From Pegoplata infirma (taxonomy: Eukaryota > Arthropoda > Insecta > Diptera > Anthomyiidae), in the NCBI GenBank assembly GCA_963921195.1, contig OY992540.1, forward strand, positions 57,296,844 through 57,360,843: DNA of 64,000 nucleotides, written 5' to 3'. The notes below the pieces were generated by a model. It was not told where the DNA came from, searched no databases, and saw only the letters and a program-made list of their open reading frames with translations. The position numbers and the translations under genes are program-made. Positions 22,739 to 32,823 of the stretch are shown piece by piece. Every line of letters begins with the position of its first letter. The stretch's first letter is position 1.

Positions 22739-23716
22739 CCCAGCAAAAATAAATCGAGATTTTGGCGACACAGCATCTTTTTATAGCCTACCGAAGCGCA
22801 TCCAAGGAGCGCTCTTGAGGATGCAGTAAAAGTAAGGGGAAAAAATTAAAATTTTTTGTTAAGATTTTTTATATCAAACTCAAAATATAAAATTATATTT
22901 TGATAAAATTTCATACATGCTTTCCTTTTAAATATATTTAACACTTTTTGAATAAAAAACCATGAGTTTTGGACAAAGATACATGATTTCACTGCATCAT
23001 TATTGCGCAATAATCAGCGCTGCAAAGAGTGCTTTAATCATAACACCTCACATTTTGAATAAAAAAAAAAATTGAGTACACTATTTTCACTTTAGTTTCA
23101 GAAAATACAAATTATATTACAAAAAATGTCCAATCATATCTTAGAATCTCCAATTATATTTCTAAAATTTCAAATATAATTGAAATTTTTTGAAATGTAA
23201 TTAAAATTTTTTTAATTATAAATAGTAATATCTGAAATATAAATGGAAGTTTCTAAAATATAATTTGAAATTTTCGAAATATAATTGGAAATTTTTTTTA
23301 AGTAATTGATCTCTTAGGCGATATTTCTTCCAAATGCTTGCAGAGAGACAACTGATTTTCAGAATTAGTCAATTGTATTTAAGGTTTTCCAATTGTATTT
23401 AGAAATAGTCAATTGTATTTCAGATTTTGTAATTTGTATTTCAGAAATAGTCAAATGTGCTTCATCTTTATTCTGCATAAATCAGCTTTTAAAAAAATAC
23501 ATGAAGTCACTGCATCTTTATAGCGATTTCTTCAGCGCTTTAAAGAGATGTGAATTCAGAGCATCTTAAGAGCGCTTTTTCGGTGCATCCAACTAGCGCT
23601 CTAAAGTATAACATCGCCTTAGAGAATCATGCATGAATTCAGCAGGTTTGGATGCGCTCCTTGACTCGAGTTTCCTTTCCAAAAGCTGCTGCCAGTTCAG
23701 CAAAATTTCTGCTGGG
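22739..23716 (+). mobile_element. CCCAGCA-ended element family A, copy 2
   Basis: CCCAGCAAAAATAAATCGAG opens the element and AAATTTCTGCTGGG closes it, with TG outside both ends. It is highly similar to copy 1 throughout, including the TCCAATTATATTT middle and the AGCGCT clusters. It has no open frame. Confidence 0.85.
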
Positions 23717-23737
23717 TGCCATCTAATTTTTTTTTTT

Positions 23738-24280
23738 TTCATATTCGAGAGATATTCGCTATTAAAAATTTTAGCACTTTTAGGGGTCCACAGTTACGTA
23801 TTCCTTAATCATTAAAATTCTGTAATTCTCTTGAATTTTATTGTTTCAACACCGCGTATGAGTAACGAAAATTCGTTGGTTTCGTAAATATTCGTTACTC
23901 ATACGCAGTGTTGACACAATAAAATAAAAGAGAATTACAGCATTTTTATGAAATTTAATATTCAAATGCGATTTTCTCGAAAAATACGAAAATTCCCTCC
24001 TGAAGCTTTTTTTTTTTTGAGGATAGAAAAACATCTCTTAACTTAAAAAAATTTGGCCAGATTTTTGATAAATTGACATTTTTAAAAAATTAAAAATTTC
24101 AGAACGGGTTCTAAAAATTTTTTAATATTAAAATTTTTAATCAATAGCTCATAAAAAAATGTACAAGAATGTAAATTTTTGAAATTGTGGTTTCATTCCG
24201 AAATATTTGATAAAAATTTAATCAAGGGAACTCGACAGAAATTTTACCATATTTCCAATATTTAACAAAAAGTTTTTATT
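23738..24280. repeat. Fragments of two foldback families
   Basis: At 23738-23810, GAGATATTCGCTATTAAAA and CACTTTTAGGGGTCCAC match the foldback at 55.7 kb. From 23850 on, TTTAATATTCAAATGCGATT, TTTTCTCGAAAAA and CAGATTTTTGATAAATTGAC match one arm of the MITE at 536-1498. GTAACGAAAATTCG / CGAATATTTACG-type pairing near 23863-23900 may be its loop. Confidence 0.65.
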
Positions 24281-24480
24281 GAAAATAAAATTGTTGATAA
24301 AAAAATTGTTGATAAAAAAATTTTTGATGAAAAAAAAAATGAAAAAGATTCATGAAAAAAAATAAATATTGATGTAAAAAAATTTTTTGATTTTTTTATT
24401 CATGAAAAAAAATAAATATTGATGTAAAAAAATTTTTTGATAAAAAAATGTTTAATGAAATAAAAATTTCAATGAATGAG
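24281..24480. repeat. Low-complexity GATGAAAAAAA repeats
   Basis: Degenerate units of TTGATGAAAAAAAT recur, including a direct duplication of CATGAAAAAAAATAAATATT. The complementary type occurs at 34660-34935 and 45870-46095. Confidence 0.6.
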
Positions 24481-24511
24481 AGTTTATTCCAGTTCGAAAC
24501 CATTTTCCCCA

Positions 24512-24532
24512 TTAGTAGTAGTAGTAGTAGTA
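24512..24532. repeat. (TAG)n microsatellite, 7 units
   Basis: There are seven consecutive TAG/AGT units in otherwise unremarkable DNA. Confidence 0.9.
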
Positions 24533-24938
24533 ATTCTTTATTTGGTATTAATTTTTGTTTTTTTTTTTAAAACGTTATAAAAAATATTCCCCATTATGAA
24601 TTAACAAAACAAGTATGTATTTATGTTAACTCTACTTTCTTTAAGCCCCTATGACACTACATTTTTTGCATTTTTTTTATTAATTGATAGAATGAAACAG
24701 CAAAAGAAGAAATGAATAAGAAACATAAAACAAACAAACAAATAGTGATGATTACTTTCATTTAAATAAAAACCCGCTGAAAAAATACCAAAAACCGTCA
24801 AACAAACAAAAAGTCGCTTCATTTAATGAAAAACAGAAAAGTTGGCAAATTTATCGATAACACAAGAATAATATTTGACGTTTACTGTTTTTTTTTAATA
24901 AGCTTTTACTTTTCACACTTGTTCAGATTTCCTATGGT
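24533..24938. other. Unassigned DNA next to the retrotransposon tail
   Basis: No gene or repeat end was recognised before the 3' tail of the retrotransposon at about 24939. Confidence 0.4.
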
Positions 24939-25018
24939 TATTTATTTAGCGTATGGAATTTAAATACAGAGTTTTTTTTTTATACATTTTTCTTTTGCGA
25001 TTATTGTGCTGCATTATG

Positions 25019-25379
25019 TTACAATTGTAGGGTATTCAGCCATGAAACGACGTCAGGTGTTAGGTTGTTGATATCTTCGATATTTCCAGGGAAAGACAGT
25101 ATTGGGCAGTTGTACATTATGTGTTCAATTGATTGGGATGGAAAACCGCAAGGGCAACTTGCATCATTTGTAAGCCCCCACTTAGTTAGAGATTCCATTG
25201 TTCTACCAGTGGATGTGCGTAAGCGGTTTAGGTTACACCATGCTTTACGTGGAAGATCAAATTCCATAATCCGGTCTTCTTGATTGAATATAGGACTGCT
25301 TCGTCCTGAGTCATTCCAATGCAACATCCAGACCGTGTGAGTATCAAAACGTTCGTCTAGTAGTTTTTTCGCCAGTATA
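25019..25379 (-). pseudogene. ORF2 C-terminus with CxC-H-C motif
   Basis: The frame upstream of 25327 continues into TKWGLTNDASCPCG followed by QSIEHIMYNCP, the cysteine/histidine cluster found at the C-terminus of many non-LTR polymerases and thought to bind nucleic acid. It ends at a stop at 25016-25018, followed by a short AT-rich 3' untranslated region. No RNase H domain is visible. Confidence 0.8.
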
Positions 25380-25938
25380 AGGGGGGATTTCTGGATGTTA
25401 GTCTCGATCCATAGGGAATAGAGAGGTCAGAGCACAGTGGGATGTTTGTGTTTCCACTAATTTTATTGAACTCTCGGAGGAGAGCTTGTTTTCTTCTAAG
25501 AGGAGGAGGAAGCAGGTTCGATAGCATTGGGAGCCATTCAACAGGCGTGGCCTTTAAGGTTCCAGTTATTAATCTCATCGTTGAGTTTAGTTGAGCACCA
25601 ATTTTCTTGACATGCGGGCTGTTCAACCAGACTGGAGCACCATATTCGGCTGTAGAGTAGACAAGCGCCAGGGCTGAGGTACGCAGACAATTTGCAGATG
25701 CACCCCAGCTTGTTCCTGCGAGTTTCTGGATGATGTTGTTCCTGGTTTTTATTTTTTGCGCTGATTTAAATAGATGCGTTCTAAACGATAGCGTTCTGTC
25801 CAAGGTAATGCCCAGATATTTTGGGGTAAAGTTATGTTGAAGAATGGAACCGTTAAAACTTATTGACAGTTTTCTGTCCGCGTCTTTGTGTGTTAGGTGG
25901 AAGCAACATACCTCTGTCTTCGATAAGCTTGGTTTAAG
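25380..25938 (-). pseudogene. Reverse transcriptase thumb and C-terminal region
   Basis: It is in frame with the palm segment after the TAG at 25939-25941. KYLGITLDRTLSF is the standard post-YADD block. AEYGAPVW, LNSTMRLITGTLK and WLPMLSNLLPPPLRRKQAL are typical of the thumb of CR1/Jockey-group elements. A frameshift close to 25385 shifts coding to the final segment. Confidence 0.82.
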
Positions 25939-25941
25939 CCT

Positions 25942-26673
25942 CTATTTACTACAGTATGAGGAGATTTTTAATAAGTCCGATTCCAGCACGGCTTCGAGTG
26001 AGATAAAATTTGTTTGTTGGTAGGCGAAGGCCATGTCGTCGGCATAATTAAACTTGCGGGAGGTAGTGGAAGGTAGATCATGGATGTAGATATTGAAAAG
26101 AACTGGAGCGAGGACTGAACCCTGAGGAAGACCGTTGTTAAGCTTTCTAGTCTTACTCATATTTTCGTTTAAAAATACGTTAAAAAGTCTATCGCTAAGC
26201 ATAGATGTTATAATGTTGCAAATTTGTCTACATGGTATAATTTTGGATAGTTTAAGGATAAGACCTTTCTTCCACACGGTGTCGTAGGCAGCTGTCAAAT
26301 CAACAAATGTTACCGCTGTTTTTTGCATTTGGTCAAAGCCGTTTTCGATGTGGTTTGTTAGGGATAGGATTTGGTCGGTGCAGCTTCGTCCCTTTCTGAA
26401 ACCCGCTTGCTCGGGGGGGATGACTTTTTCGACGTCCAGCTCTATGCGGCTTAGGATTAGTCGTTCGAAGAGTTTCAAGCAGACAGAAAGCAAGGCGATT
26501 GAACGGTAACTCGATGCGTCGGCTGAGTCCTTTCCTGGTTTGAGTAAGGCAATGATTTTGGATCTCTTGAACTGCCAAGGAAGGTTACCAGAACTTAAGA
26601 TATCCGTGAAGAATCTTGCGAACCAAATTCTGGTACGGGGTCCCGTGATTTTGATGAATTCGGGTAGATGCAA
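25942..26673 (-). pseudogene. Reverse transcriptase domain
   Basis: It holds the fingers and palm of a non-LTR reverse transcriptase, which copies the element RNA at the nicked target. Visible blocks in order are IIALLKPGKD and YRSIALLSVCLKLFERLI (residues ~40-75), AGFRKGRSCTDQI (~90-103), TFVDLTAAYDTVW with the first catalytic aspartate (~122-134), NGLPQGSVLAPVLFNIY (~183-199), and the catalytic NYADD (~210). The key catalytic residues are intact. It ends at an in-frame TAG (25939-25941), after which the frame stays open. Confidence 0.9.
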
Positions 26674-27053
26674 TCTACTCCCGCCGCTGTGCCGTTCTTT
26701 ATCTTTGAGAGCCCATCATCAATCTCCAATTCAGAAAAAGGACTAGAGTATCTTTCGTTTGCATGAGACAGCTTACGTAACGACTTAAGTTCTGAGTTGA
26801 TCTTTCGAGTGAAGGGTTTGTCTGAATCAGCTTTGGAAACATTTATGATATGACGAGCGATGTTATCTGGGTCCATTGGGGGCTTTGAAGCTGTGGAAGG
26901 GTTTGCAGCACCTAGTTTTCGGAGAAGGCTCCACGCTTTACTTCTGGAGTGCTTGAAGTCCATGTGGGACACAGAGTTGGACCATTCTAATTTTCTAGCA
27001 TCATCTAGGCTTCTAATAAGTTCGTCTGCTGTTTCTGGGTTTTGAGTGGATCG
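26668..27053 (-). pseudogene. ORF2 linker before the reverse transcriptase
   Basis: It continues in the same frame as the segment upstream of TAG 27054-27056, through KAWSLLRKLGAANP and KIKNGTAAGVD. The latter matches the K..K..GxDGI-type block that opens the reverse transcriptase domain of these LINEs. A frameshift at about 26670 moves the coding frame to the next segment. The open frame continues to 26595 only as out-of-frame reading. Confidence 0.72.
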
Positions 27054-27056
27054 AAA

Positions 27057-27466
27057 CTACTCGTAAAGTCTATCGCTATCCTCATTCCAGCATGGAATAT
27101 ATTCTTTGCGGAAGCCCCTTGGGATACACTTCTTGGCTGTGTCAATGACTAGGCCTACAAATCGCTCGTAGTTTTTTACGGTTGGGGGGATAAATCGGAT
27201 GTCGCAATCGAGTTTGGATGAGAATTTCGACCAGTCAGCTTTTTTGAAATTCCACCTGGGCCTAGGAGTTGACCTTACAATGGGAATTGTCACGCCGATG
27301 TTGATGATTGCGGGCCTGTGTTGGCTTTGCGGGAAATTTGAAAGTACGGACCTCGATGCAGTTAGAGGCTTGCCGTTGGCAGATGATACGAAGCAGAGGT
27401 CAGGGTTAGAGTCTCTATTCCATCGGGCAGAGTGAAAGCTACCGCGGTCTTTCCCAGTCGGCAAAA
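27057..27466 (-). pseudogene. ORF2 middle segment after the MITE
   Basis: The open frame carries the end of the endonuclease domain (RWNRDSNPDLCFVSS resembles the region with the conserved SDH-like residues) and the start of the linker to the reverse transcriptase. It ends at an in-frame TAG at 27054-27056, after which the same frame continues. The nonsense codon is a point change in a dead copy. Confidence 0.75.
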
Positions 27467-27718
27467 AAAATCACACCTGACATACTGCTGACTCTCCCTT
27501 TATAAAATTGCTGACATCTTCATACAATTTTTCAAAATGTCATCAATGACATGTCAGCAGTTGGTCAGCGGTTGTTTAAACGAATTGTACGTGGCCACCG
27601 ATATTGGTGGACACTGCTGACCAACTGCTGACATGTCATTGATGACATTTTGAAAAATTGTATGAAGATGTCAGCGATTTCATAAAGGGAGAGTCAGCAG
27701 TATGTCAGGTGTGATTTT
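27467..27718. mobile_element. 252-bp foldback MITE inside the endonuclease region
   Basis: AAAATCACACCTGACATACT is mirrored at the right end by its complement. The arms are about 110 bp and nearly perfect, including ATGTCATTGATGACATTTTG, with a short loop around 27595. Removing it brings the two coding halves together at a plausible point, but the A/T runs at both junctions hide the target duplication. Confidence 0.85.
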
Positions 27719-28257
27719 ATTTTGTCAACTGGGTTAGCGTCGAATAGGAGTTGTAACCTGTGGTTTTCGGACCATTGAACAAGGTTTTCACCGTTTTCGT
27801 CGTCGGTGGCGTATCGCCAGAGACTATGATGGCTGTTAAAGTCCCCACAGTAGATCGCTGGGTGGGGGTAAATAGGCAGCACTTCGTCAGGCCAGTTGAT
27901 TGCTGGAGGTTTATATACGTTTATGACATATACGTCGTGGACCCTGACAGAAATGAGAGATATATTGTCTGAGTCGTTGCATGTCAAAACTTCTGCACCA
28001 TGGATTTCATTGCGAATATATGTGGCGATACCATATTTGGGATGGTTCATTGCTGCAAGAAGTTTGAACCCAGGTATATTGCCCCTATTGTGTAACGACT
28101 CAAAAGTTGGAGTATGAGTTTCCTGGATTAGGACTACGTCTACTTTTTCATCTATCAGTAATCGAGATAGATAGTCGGACTTAGCTTTACTAATTCCCTC
28201 TATGTTCAGTTGGCATATACGGACCTGGGGCCCTATTTTTTTTGCGGCATTAGCCAT
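27719..28257 (-). pseudogene. APE-type endonuclease domain, 5' part of ORF2
   Basis: The frame starts at ATG 28257 and encodes the N-terminal endonuclease, which nicks target DNA for target-primed reverse transcription. Visible motifs are ICQLNIEG (near residue 14), VVLIQETHTP (near 42), GIATYIRNEI and CGDFNSHHSLW (near 137), which carry the asparagine, glutamate and aspartate/asparagine residues typical of this fold. The frame runs into the foldback MITE at 27718, so the protein is cut at about residue 180. The start codon is the first in-frame ATG after upstream stops. Confidence 0.85.
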
Positions 28258-28363
28258 TGTGATGGTTTCTTATGTTTAAATATAGTAAATTCCTTTTCAA
28301 GTGCTTTAATGTTTTCGTATTTGGCTTCCTTGGAGTCGAAGCTTTTTCTTCTGTAAATTTTTA

Positions 28364-28510
28364 TTAGGGATTTATAAAGTTTTTTATCAAGTTTTTATCT
28401 CTGTATTTGTTTAGCCAGGAGGTTTTATCTGATAGTGTTGAATAAACATAAACTTTGGCTTCCGATCGCTGTAGTTCAGTTAGCGTTACCCAGGATGCAC
28501 CACGTGGAGG
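28364..28510 (-). pseudogene. Possible ORF1 C-terminal remnant
   Basis: The minus frame starting at 28510 stays open for 48 codons to a TAA at 28364-28366, with a composition (Trp, Glu, Ser, Tyr) unlike random AT-rich frames. It lies upstream of the endonuclease in the right place for ORF1. I see no zinc knuckle or other diagnostic motif, so this is tentative. Confidence 0.35.
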
Positions 28511-28704
28511 CGAACTAAGTTACATCCCATATGGGCTTTATTTAGATATTATCCTATTAAATTCTCATAGAGTTTTTGCTTTCAAAAAGTGTTGCAATTT
28601 TCAGGAATGAATTGGCTATCATTTCGGGGATTTTCCAATTTTTCCATCATCAGAATTCTTTACAAAATAATGTAATACTGTTAGAGTACAAACATCAAAT
28701 ATTC

Positions 28705-30155
28705 GGCGACACGAAATAACTCCCACATGAAATAACTCCCACCTAAAAAATGAAATAAGTCCCAAAAAAAACTCCATACAAAGTTGGGAGTTATTTCATA
28801 TGAAATAACTACCAATTTAGTGGGACTTTTATCATTTTTGTTGGGATTTATTTCATAATTTTTTCGGTGGGAGTTCTTTCATATGAAAGAACTCCCACTC
28901 CAATAGCGATGAAATAACTCCCACTATTGTTTCATTGTTGGTGGAAGTATCTGGAACATTTTGACTTATAGAATATTATTATTAATAAATTAAAATTCGT
29001 TGTGATTTTAGTACCAAATTTTAGGACAAAGTGATTTTTTAACAAATTTGTATGTTTTAGAAATTTTGCTTCCAAAACTGGCAAGGATTTTTGAGGTAAG
29101 AGCGCACTGCAGCCGAAAATATTTTCGTTAGAATACAAAATTGTTATCAAAATAAGGAGAACGCGAAAGTTATCCAAAGTGATGTGTTTTCGATAACATA
29201 GAAAGTTTTTCGATTACATACAAGATTGTTGAAAAAAGCACCGCAGATAAAAATTTAAAAGATTTAATCAGAACTTATTGTAAAAAGCGCCGCAGGCGAA
29301 AATTTGGTACCAAAAATCGCCGCGATTTTTGGTACCAAATTTTCGCCTGCGGCGCTTTTTACAACAGTTCTGATTAAATCTTTTAAATTTTCGGTAACAT
29401 ACAAATTTGTCGCAATAAGCGCCGCATGCGAAAATTTGGTACCAAAAATCGCGGCGATTTTAGGTACCAAATTTTCGCATGCGGCGCTTTTTACAACAAG
29501 TTCTGATTAAATCTTTTAAATTTTCGGTAACATACAAATTTGTCGCAATTAGAGCAGCAGGCGAAAATTTGGTACCAAAAATCGCCGCGATTTTTGGTAC
29601 CAAATTTTCGCCTGCGGCGCTATTTACAACAGGTTGTAACTAAATCTTTTAAATTATCGGTAACATACAAATTTGTGGCAAAAAGGACCTCACGCGAAAA
29701 ATTGGTACCAACAATTGTTGCAAAACATCGCTGCGATGTTTGAATGTAACCGAAGCAAGTCAAATAGAACACTCAATGTATTTTTGCATGTTTTCGAAAA
29801 ACTCTGAAAAAACAAATCAGCCGTCAAGTTTCGCATTTGGCAGTTATTATAACTTGTTTGTATTGCACCGAAAGTAACACCAGGATCCTCGTTCTCACCT
29901 TAACTGATATATTTTTCCTTATTGTTTGTTTAATTTTTGTTGAGATTTCTAAATTTTTTATTGGGACTTCTTTCATTATTAATGGGAGTTATTTCATTGG
30001 CACTTATTTCATTTTGTAGGTGGAAGTTATTTCATTGTGGTTGGGAATTATTTCATTTTTTTCTCCATTGGGACATATTTCATTTTTGGTGGGATTTATT
30101 TCATTGGGAGTTATTTCGTGGGAGTTATTTCATGTGGGAGTTATTTCGTGTCGCC
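28705..30155. mobile_element. 1,451-bp element with GGCGACACG ends and 8-bp duplication
   Basis: The ends GGCGACACGAAATAACTCCC and its complement are flanked by perfect AAATATTC octamers (28697-28704 and 30156-30163). Inside each end, GAAATAACTCCCA or close variants recur many times, mostly pointing inward, at 28709-28930 and 29945-30150. Such multiplied subterminal words are often transposase-binding sites. The centre carries the hairpin array at 29250-29735. No transposase is encoded. An 8-bp duplication fits hAT, P or Merlin; I cannot choose. Confidence 0.85.
29250..29735. repeat. Tandem array of GC-rich 70-bp hairpins
   Basis: Three near-perfect palindromes with arms reading GCGCCGCAGGCGAAAATTTG...GGTACCAAAAATCG lie at 29287-29356, 29419-29487 and 29553-29620, spaced about 132 bp. 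A fourth, decayed one lies at about 29683-29735. The linkers repeat GATTAAATCTTTTAAATTTTCGGTAACATACAAATTTGTCGC. The hairpins are strikingly rich in CpG against an AT-rich background. Because they are palindromic, both strands show frames with the same KIAAIFGTKFS peptide; these are not genes. Confidence 0.9.
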
Positions 30156-30163
30156 AAATATTC

Positions 30164-31226
30164 ATATTCTTATTTATATCAATTTATTGTTAGTGAGAAA
30201 GAAATAAATAAAAGAACTATGATTTCGAAATCTGACCAGTATTACAAGCCAAATACAATTGAAAGCATGTTGTTCTCTGCATAATTGCCGTCGGCAAATG
30301 TTAACAGATCGTCAATTTATTCCTGAAAATTGACAAATTTTTTGAAAGCATAAGAATAAAAAATTGTAGTTGAACAAAAATATTTGGTAAATTTATATTT
30401 TTTTTAGTTAACAACTTATTTTTGCAAAATAACTACTTTTCATTGTAAATTAATTTTTTTTGGTGAATTTACAATTATTTGAAGGAAGATTATCTTTAGT
30501 GTACAATTTTTTATATGTATTGCTATTGTTTTTTACCTATATTTTTTCTAAAAACTATTTTAAGGACATGGTTTACGTGTTTTTTAACTTAAGCCGGTTG
30601 TATGCATGTGTTGAAAAAGAATAAAACTTTTTAACACAAAAATTATTTTATACGCGTTGAATGATGAAATGTTGTGAATTGTAGTAGTAAAAAAATAAAA
30701 CAGCTCTCGTTATACACTTCATCTTATAATAAATGTACTACTACCTATAGTGTGTAAACTTGTTATTGCAGGTGCTGTCCTTGTAGCTTTATTTCATAAT
30801 ATAATTTTGTTTTTCTTATTTTTTTTTTTTATTATAATTTCATATTCTTGTATTTTTTTAATCCACTTCAAGAAAGCTGTTATATATGTGGAAAAGAGGC
30901 GGCATTTGTTAAATTAGTTTTCAAATTTAAAATTTAAGGAATCTTTATAGTTTTTCATGCCTGCTAGATAATTTATGTTAATATAAACCATATGCTAAAT
31001 TATGTCATAAAAAATTAAATAAACTTTTTTACAAAAAGATTTTATAAAAACATGCAATTGAAATTGTTTATAACTGTTCAAGTTGAAAAAATGCAGAAGA
31101 AAAATTGAATTTCTAAAAATTATAGATATTTCTGATGTTCCCATGCCGGTTTCAAACACTCCAGTTAGTTTTATCATCAGTAGGATTTTAAATGTCGGTT
31201 TGTCTTGTTAATGGAAATTGTTTTTT
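30164..31226. other. Unassigned AT-rich DNA
   Basis: There is no recognisable gene, RNA or element boundary. It may be older unique sequence. Confidence 0.45.
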
Positions 31227-31236
31227 ATACATATAT

Positions 31237-31237
<1 letters not shown>

Positions 31238-31276
<39 letters not shown>

Positions 31277-32008
31277 TGAAATGATCTTAATACTATATTT
31301 TAGTTAACATTTCATAAAATTACACCTAGTTTACACTAACAAGTAACTTTTTTCTTTTAAATTAGTTTTATAAAATATTAGACACTAAGTCTTGAGGTTT
31401 TTTTCTTTTTAAACGTCTTGAATATATATCATCATTGATAAGAATGGAAGCTTCTTCGTTGCTGTGGAGTTGAAGTCTATTCGCATGTTTAGATGCAAAT
31501 AGTTGAATTACCTCGGATACTTTGTTTAACCCGAGATCTCTATGTAAATCGTCGTTTCTAATATACCAGGGCGCATTGACCAAATTTCTAGCAATTTTGT
31601 TTTGAAAACGTTGTATAATTTCTATATGAGTTTTGGAAGCACATCCCCATAATTGAATCCCGTAGGTCCAGACAGGTTTAAGTACTTGATTATAAATGAG
31701 CAATTTGTTATCAATTGAGAGTACAGAATTCCTCCCAATTAGCCAATTTAGTTTTTTTTGTTTTATGTTCAGTTCATTATGTTTAATTCTGATGTGGTCC
31801 TTCCATGTAAGTTTAGAATCCAGCGTCATTCCCAAATATTTTGCACTGTTAGCATAAGGTACAGCTAAACTTGAAATTGTAATTGGTTTATGTGTTATTA
31901 CTTTGTTAGTAAAGTCAACATGTGTCGACTTACTTTTGTTAAGTCTGAGTCTCCAAGTATCTGTCCAGTCTACGATTTCATCAACTGATGTCTGTAGTTT
32001 TGAGGTAG
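31238..32008 (-). mobile_element. 5'-truncated Jockey-like retrotransposon, young insertion
   Basis: A run of 37 T (31238-31274) on the plus strand is the poly(A) tail of a minus-strand insertion. ATACATATATG is repeated at 31227-31237 and 32009-32019, a perfect target duplication of at least 11 bp. Only the last ~770 bp of the element are present, as expected from incomplete target-primed reverse transcription. Confidence 0.92.
31368..32008 (-). pseudogene. C-terminal part of a Jockey-like reverse transcriptase
   Basis: From the truncation point the minus frame is open to the stop at about 31365. It includes WRLRLNKSKSTHVDF, KYLGMTLDSKLTWKDHI (the block after the catalytic YADD), VWTYGIQLWGCAS, IQRFQNKIARNLVNAPWYI and LHRDLGLNKV, all typical of Jockey-clade proteins. 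The catalytic palm is absent, so it cannot be an active enzyme. The apparent ATG at 32066 lies in flanking DNA outside the element. The intact frame supports a recent insertion. Confidence 0.88.
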
Positions 32009-32019
32009 ATACATATATG

Positions 32020-32534
32020 TGAATATTTATAGTTTCTACGAAATAAATTTTAGCAGTTTCCAACACTACAATTCTATTTCTTGCAATCTCAACCTCACTT
32101 CATACTTTCTTTCAACTTTTTTGTCTTTGTCCCATATAAATTTTTGTCTTGATTTCCATATAAAAATTTCGACCAAAATTCACTTCAATAAGTCAATTGG
32201 CAACAAATATACCGCTAATTTGATTTGTGTACGCTCTTTTTTTTACTTTAAGGCCATGAGGAGGAAAATAGGAGTAGTGTTAATGGACACTTCGTTTAAA
32301 CTTTTCAAGATCATATCTGACTGGGTGGGACAACATCTACGGAAAGTGAATTCCAGGTGCGAATAGTTCGACTAGAACCCTATTTTCTACGTAATGAATT
32401 GTGCATTGGACTGTCGACCACAAAATGGATGTATCGAGTACATAGATTGGAGAGTATGATAAGTTCACTTTTCTCAGCAGAGCACTTACCATAGTCTTAT
32501 TGGTAGAACAGTGATAGATAAACCAACGTTCCAG
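32020..32534. other. Unassigned DNA between two retrotransposon fragments
   Basis: It is slightly less AT-rich around 32250-32500. No motif was recognised. Confidence 0.4.
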
Positions 32535-32600
32535 CTATTTTATTTTATTTTATTTTATTTTATTTTATTTTATTTTATTTTATTTTATTTTATTTTATTT
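32535..32600. repeat. (TTTTA)n tract forming the retrotransposon 3' tail
   Basis: About twelve TTTTA units abut the 3' end of copy 2; on the element strand this reads AAAAT/AATAA repeats after CTAAATAAATA. Short tandem tails instead of poly(A) are known for CR1 and I-type LINEs. Confidence 0.8.
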
Positions 32601-32823
32601 ATTTAGCATATGGATTTAAAAATATACAGAGAATATTGCAATATATGTGGTATTTGTTTACAGGTTTAAGGATTTCAGCCAGGATATAACGTCAGGTGTT
32701 AGATTTTGTATATCTTCAATATTTCCAGGAAAGGATAATATTGGGCAGTCGTACATTATGAGGTTGATAGATTGGGAATGATAGTCGCATGAGCAACTGG
32801 CATTGTTGACAAGACCCCACTTA

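Larger units (their letters stand above)
24939..28515 (-). mobile_element. Decayed non-LTR retrotransposon (CR1/Jockey-like), copy 1
   Basis: On the minus strand the order is a possible ORF1 end, an APE-type endonuclease, a reverse transcriptase and a C-terminal cysteine/histidine motif, as in CR1/Jockey-group LINEs. The 3' end falls in CTAAATAAATAA near 24940, and the related copy at 32.5 kb ends in a pentanucleotide repeat. A foldback MITE splits the endonuclease, and two in-frame TAG codons and at least two frameshifts are visible. No poly(A) is seen at this copy. The 5' edge is uncertain. Confidence 0.8.
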
